Shown here: positions 62,823-64,000 of the stretch, piece by piece
Position numbering within the stretch: the first letter of the stretch is position 1
Layout: each line of letters starts with the position of its first letter
Assembly (NCBI RefSeq): GCF_004331685.1
Contig: NZ_SJSM01000001.1
Span: 120,994 to 184,993 of the forward strand
DNA from: Pedobacter hiemivivus
GTDB lineage: Bacteria > Bacteroidota > Bacteroidia > Sphingobacteriales > Sphingobacteriaceae
Direction: 5' to 3'
Length of the DNA stretch: 64,000 nucleotides
Position numbers and translations under genes: made by a program
Notes under the pieces: generated by a model
Databases searched by the model: none
Seen by the model: only the letters and a program-made list of their open reading frames with translations
What the model was told of the DNA's origin: nothing

Positions 62823-64000
62823 CTATTTTGCCAATACAACCTCTCTAAACAAGCTTTCGTTTCCAGTGCGATCAACCGCAGTTACAGCAACCTTATTTAA
62901 CTTAGCACCACCCTCTAAAGCTGATTTAATCAAATAGCGGTCATTACGGTTCAGAATTACATAACTCCAGTTATTGCCATATTGAGCGTACACCACCCAC
63001 CTAAATACATCTTTAGCTTCGACACCATTCCAGCTAAGCTTCCACTGCCCCTGTTTTAATTCGGTTCTAACATCAGGTGCAGCCGGTGCTTTATCATCCA
63101 ACCAGGAACTAGCCGGAACAAGCGCATGCTTTTTATAAGGACCTTCAGCAATACCTTTAATCAGTTTCTCATGCTTGGTTAGTCCAGCGATACTCCAGTG
63201 TGCAGCACCCGGACTATTAGGCAACATACCACGTGTGATCATGATCTGATTTACAATCTCGTCTACGTTCTTATCATCACCACCCAATCCGACATTCATC
63301 CCAGGCCACAAGTGTCTATTCATGGTATTTTCAGACGCCCACCAGCCCAGTAATACCGGAAAACTTTGTGGAGCATTATTAATAGACCAGTACAACTGCG
63401 GCATAAAATAATCAATCCAACCCTTGTTTAACCAAAGCTTCGCATCAGCATATAGCTTATTGTATTGATCCAAACCTTCAATTGACGCTGGGTAACCTGG
63501 CTTCCAAACACCAAATGGACTCAGACCAAACTTCACATATTTCTTTTCAGCCTTAATCTCTTTATAAACTCGCTCTATAAACTGGTTTACGCTTTGTCGG
63601 CGCCAATCACCTCTACCTAGCTTACCCCCGCTTTTCAGGTAAGCCGCCCAACTTACCTCATCCGGAAAATCAGCACCACCATTATAAGACTCATAGGGAT
63701 AGAAATAATCATCAAAATGTACCCCATCAATATCGTAACGTTTTACAATATCCTTTACCACCGCCGAAGCGTGGTCCTGAGTGGCCTTATTTGATGGATC
63801 CATCCAGTACTGGCCATCTTTCAACTTCAGTACCATATCAGGTCTTTTCTTAACGATAGATTGATCGCTAATCACTTTACCCGAAGTATGGTGTGCACGA
63901 TAAGGATTAAGCCATACATGAAGCTCTAATCCACGATCATGCGCCGCTTCAATCCAAAACTGTAGCGGATCATAATAAGGATTAGGTGCTTGCCCCTGTT
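62823..64000 (-). CDS. Family-10-like glycosyl hydrolase (GHL10/DUF187), partial
   Basis: The frame stays open to the right edge; 392 codons are visible and the N-terminus is missing. A TIM-barrel with HVWLNPYRAHHTSGKV, the DIDGVHFDDYFYPY strand (active-site Asp region) and FMPQLYWSINNAP is characteristic of GHL10 proteins. After ~300 residues a C-terminal beta-sandwich with WKLSWNGVEAKDVFRWVVYA follows. Related proteins are outer-membrane or periplasmic and thought to act on peptidoglycan-like or other glycans; the precise activity is unsettled. Confidence 0.87.
   Translation of the reverse strand, partial: QGQAPNPYYDPLQFWIEAAHDRGLELHVWLNPYRAHHTSGKVISDQSIVKKRPDMVLKLKDGQYWMDPSNKATQDHASAVVKDIVKRYDIDGVHFDDYFYPYESYNGGADFPDEVSWAAYLKSGGKLGRGDWRRQSVNQFIERVYKEIKAEKKYVKFGLSPFGVWKPGYPASIEGLDQYNKLYADAKLWLNKGWIDYFMPQLYWSINNAPQSFPVLLGWWASENTMNRHLWPGMNVGLGGDDKNVDEIVNQIMITRGMLPNSPGAAHWSIAGLTKHEKLIKGIAEGPYKKHALVPASSWLDDKAPAAPDVRTELKQGQWKLSWNGVEAKDVFRWVVYAQYGNNWSYVILNRNDRYLIKSALEGGAKLNKVAVTAVDRTGNESLFREVVLAK

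Noticed and set aside
1..64000. CRISPR array, tRNA/rRNA genes, insertion sequences or prophage
   Set aside because: No regularly spaced repeat units, cloverleaf-like stretches, transposase or phage structural genes were recognised on either strand. A tRNAscan/Infernal and IS search would be decisive.

Overview
The window looks like a chromosomal segment of a Sphingobacteriaceae member of the Bacteroidota (Pedobacter-like). The evidence is a SusC/SusD pair with an STN-type SusC, FecR anti-sigma and ECF sigma factor, DUF4249/TonB-receptor and DUF4843/PKD-like lipoproteins, a zinc-cysteine-less sirtuin, low GC, and several promoters that fit the Bacteroidota pattern TTG - 18/19 bp - TAnnTTTG. 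No tRNA, rRNA, IS element, prophage or CRISPR array was seen. Genus assignment is inference from gene content.

Region 1 (1-1445): the 3' end of a DUF1398 gene, a 5'-truncated DUF4265 remnant and a secreted DUF1080 protein. Region 2 (1453-12022) is a large haem-acquisition locus. On the minus strand a TonB-dependent receptor is followed by two HmuY-family lipoproteins, two unfamiliar Ig-like lipoproteins, a remnant of a third HmuY gene, a haem oxygenase and an AraC-type regulator. Divergently on the plus strand lies an ABC importer (binding protein, permease, ATPase). The divergent region carries three GGGATT boxes spaced 20-21 bp directly upstream of the receptor promoter, a plausible AraC-family operator. 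Haem would be captured at the surface, pulled through the outer membrane, imported by the ABC system and opened by the oxygenase.

Region 3 (12053-25519): a 44-residue membrane protein, a cold-shock protein and an SDR oxidoreductase. Then comes a tight minus-strand operon: secreted GH20 hexosaminidase, GntP-type permease, RidA, D-threonine-aldolase-like PLP enzyme, M19 dipeptidase and a DUF4440 protein. It looks like scavenging of amino-sugar- and D-amino-acid-containing material such as muropeptides. An orphan ExbD, a TPR lipoprotein, a sirtuin and alaS follow. Region 4 (25662-35518) runs on the plus strand: MerR regulator, a helix-hairpin-helix beta-barrel protein overlapping comEC, enoyl-CoA hydratase, DUF4412 protein, LtaS-like transferase and a DPP-IV peptidase.

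Region 5 (35602-45807) is a CAZyme-free SusCD locus (ECF sigma, FecR, STN-SusC, SusD, DUF4843, PKD-like, TlpA). Its susC leader contains a strong terminator that reads in the antisense direction. Region 6 (46048-60514) holds an aldose epimerase, GAF histidine kinase, a TonB receptor/DUF4249 pair, DinB, alpha/beta hydrolase, a PIG-L deacetylase with a 47-residue membrane protein and an SSS symporter, an LEA-type lipoprotein, a TetR/DoxX unit with a clear operator, and an RpoD-like sigma factor preceding an AlkB-like oxygenase. Region 7 (60694-64000): Lrp regulator, a small hypothetical protein, a frameshifted DnaE C-terminal remnant, an antitoxin-like HigA without a visible toxin, an acetyltransferase and a partial GHL10 glycoside hydrolase.
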